Assembly (NCBI GenBank): GCA_043756665.1
Contig: JAYUQR010000149.1
Span: 1-6,770 of the forward strand
Source of the DNA: STC-74 sp043756665
Lineage (GTDB): Bacteria > Patescibacteriota > Gracilibacteria > BD1-5 > UBA2023
Direction of reading: 5' to 3'
DNA: 6,770 nucleotides
Below, piece by piece: positions 5,275 to 6,770 of this stretch (positions within the stretch are counted from its first letter, which is position 1; each line of letters opens with the position of its first letter). Made by a program: the position numbers and the translations under genes. The notes beneath the pieces are model-generated. The model did not search any database and was not told the origin of the DNA. It was given only the letters and a program-made list of their open reading frames with translations.

Positions 5275-6675
5275 ATGTCCCACTCAGGTATCATCACAAA
5301 AATAATCGGTGTCGTCATCGATGTCGAGTTCTCAGGAGGAAAGGTTCCTGAGATCTATGAGGCACTCGAGGTCCAATGAGCTCCACACAAGCTCGTTCTC
5401 GAGGTCCAGCAACAGCTCGGAGATGGAGTCGTCCGTACGATCGCCATGAATGCCGTCGATGGTGTGAAACGTGGGCTCGAGGTCATTGCCACAGGTGCAC
5501 CGATCTCAGTGCCCGTCTGACCACAGGTACTCGGACGCATGTTCAATGTGCTCGGTGATCCAATCGATGAGATGGAGGCTCCGAGAGCCGAGAGAAAGGA
5601 CCCAATCCATAGAAAATCTCCATCATTCGAAGAGCTCTCGACGAAGACTGAACTCTTCGAAACAGGGATCAAGGTTATCGATCTCATCGCTCCGATGCTG
5701 AAGTGAGGAAAGGTAGGACTCTTCGGAGGTGCTTGAGTCGGGAAAACAGTCATCATGCAGGAACTCATCCACAATATCGCCTCTGGTCATGGTGGATACT
5801 CCGTTGTCGCCTGAGTCGGTGAGCGTACTCGAGAGGGAAACGATCTCTATCATGAGATGAAGGACTCTGGGGTTATCGCACAGACGGCAATGGTGTTCGG
5901 TCAGATGAATGAGGCCCCAGGTCCTCGTGCTCGTGTTGCCCTCACGGGTCTCACGATGGCAGAGTATTTCCGTGATGTCGAAAAGCGAGATGTTCTCCTT
6001 TTTATCGATAATATTTTTCGTTTCACTCAGGCAGGATCAGAGATCTCAGCCCTTCTCGGACGTATCCCATCAGCTGTAGGATATCAACCGACACTTGCGA
6101 CGGATATGGGGGCACTCCAGGAACGTATCGCATCGACGAAAAATGGTTCTATCACTTCCGTTCAGGCGGTCTATGTTCCAGCGGACGACCTCACGGATCC
6201 TGCTCCAGCGAATACATTTGCCCATCTCGATTCGACCGTCGTCCTCTCACGTCCGATCTCTGAACTCGGTATCTATCCAGCGGTCGATCCACTCGATTCG
6301 ACTTCGACTGTCCTCACACCAAAAATCGTAGGAGACGAGCACTATAGTGTGGCTCGAAGTTGTCAGAAGATCCTCCAGAGATATAAGGAACTCCAGGATA
6401 TTATCGCGATCCTCGGTATCGACGAGCTCTCAGAAGATGATAAACTCACGGTTTCTCGCGCTCGGAAAATCCAACGTTTCTTTTCTCAGCCATTCTATGT
6501 CGCTGAGCAATTCACTGGAACTCCAGGAGTCTATGCCAAACTCGATGACACTGTTCGTGGATTTCGTATGATTATCGAAGGAGAAGTCGATCATATCGGT
6601 GAGAGATACTTCATGTACAAGGGGACAATCGAAGATGTGAAGGCTGCATTCGAGGCGGAAATTCAGAAAAAATAG
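5275..6675 (+). CDS. atpD: ATP synthase F1 subunit beta
   Basis: This is the catalytic subunit of the F1 head, making or hydrolysing ATP at the inner face of the membrane in a ring of three beta and three alpha subunits. The 466-aa length is normal. Seen: N-terminal barrel start SGIITKIIGVVIDVEF; VPVGPQVLGRMFNVLGDPID (~79-98); P-loop GGAGVGKT (151-158, Lys157); GVGERTREGNDLYHEM with catalytic Glu183 and Arg184; Walker B LLFIDNIFRF (Asp245); YVPADDLTDPAPA; and DELSEDD (383-389), a small variant of DELSEED. TGA is Gly at codons 35, 82, 144, 154 and 180. Codons 154 and 180 lie in the P-loop and in GVGER, where only Gly is expected, so this gene alone fixes the code. Upstream atp genes are absent from the window; atpC follows after 36 bases. 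Confidence 0.98.
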
Positions 6676-6711
6676 TACAATTCTTATAAACGAACATAAA
6701 TACGATATATT

Positions 6712-6770
6712 ATGCAAATCACTATCACTTCTGCTTCCTGAAATATCCTCTCGGCCGAGAATTTCTCTCG
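6712..6770 (+). CDS. atpC: ATP synthase subunit epsilon, 5' end only
   Basis: The ATG at 6712 opens a frame running off the window: MQITITSASGNILSAENFS, with TGA (6739-6741) as the Gly at codon 10. This fits the start of epsilon subunits (a short beta strand, then a Gly-containing turn before the FS/FSGE-like region). Its position 36 bases after atpD is the usual gene order. Epsilon is part of the central stalk and inhibits ATP hydrolysis. Only 19 residues are visible, so the call rests mainly on context. The upstream bases are A/T-rich without a Shine-Dalgarno match. Confidence 0.8.

Noticed and set aside
5355..5853. Minus-strand ORFs opposite atpD
   Set aside because: They are shadows of atpD, whose 466 codons match the family from end to end once TGA is Gly.

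Overview
The window comes from a bacterium that reads UGA as glycine (translation table 25), the code of Candidatus Absconditabacteria (SR1) and Gracilibacteria in the CPR/Patescibacteria radiation. In every recognisable gene except the accessory gene avd, TGA sits in frame, often at glycines the family cannot lose: the P-loop and GVGERTREG motifs of ATP synthase beta, the DGGSRGNPG motif of RNase HI, and GLPIGN of a reverse transcriptase. I count 32 in-frame TGA codons. All genes end in TAA or TAG. Read with the standard code, most of these genes look like strings of short broken ORFs. None has a clear Shine-Dalgarno sequence.

Left region (1-600): a possible gene end, a promoter-like pair, a strong hairpin terminator, a doubtful 74-codon ORF, a 15-unit AGCC tetranucleotide tract, and a good promoter (TTGACA-N16-TACTAT).

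Middle region (603-3354): a complete diversity-generating retroelement (DGR). Its order is target gene with a 3' variable repeat (VR, 1033-1210), avd (1322-1672), template repeat (TR, 1826-2003) and reverse transcriptase (2035-3354). VR and TR are 178 bp each and differ at 24 sites, of which 21 are adenines in TR. This is the fingerprint of adenine-specific mutagenic retrohoming. One of the three other changes (G to A) turns a Trp codon of the target into TAG, so the present target allele is cut short, while TR keeps the intact TGG. The RT frame is open throughout but carries a palindromic repeat insertion between its catalytic motifs.

Right region (3381-6770): a sixA-like phosphohistidine phosphatase with a probably leaderless mRNA. 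A 79-bp cloverleaf-like palindromic element follows, whose right arm contains the start codon of the next gene, rnhA. Convergent to rnhA is an unrecognised 194-aa gene on the minus strand, visible only when TGA is read as Gly. Divergent from it is the atpD-atpC end of the ATP synthase operon. The two divergent promoters share a TTGCAT -35 box. The housekeeping genes favour CTC, ATC, GAG and CGA codons, while the minus-strand gene is richer in A/T-ending codons.
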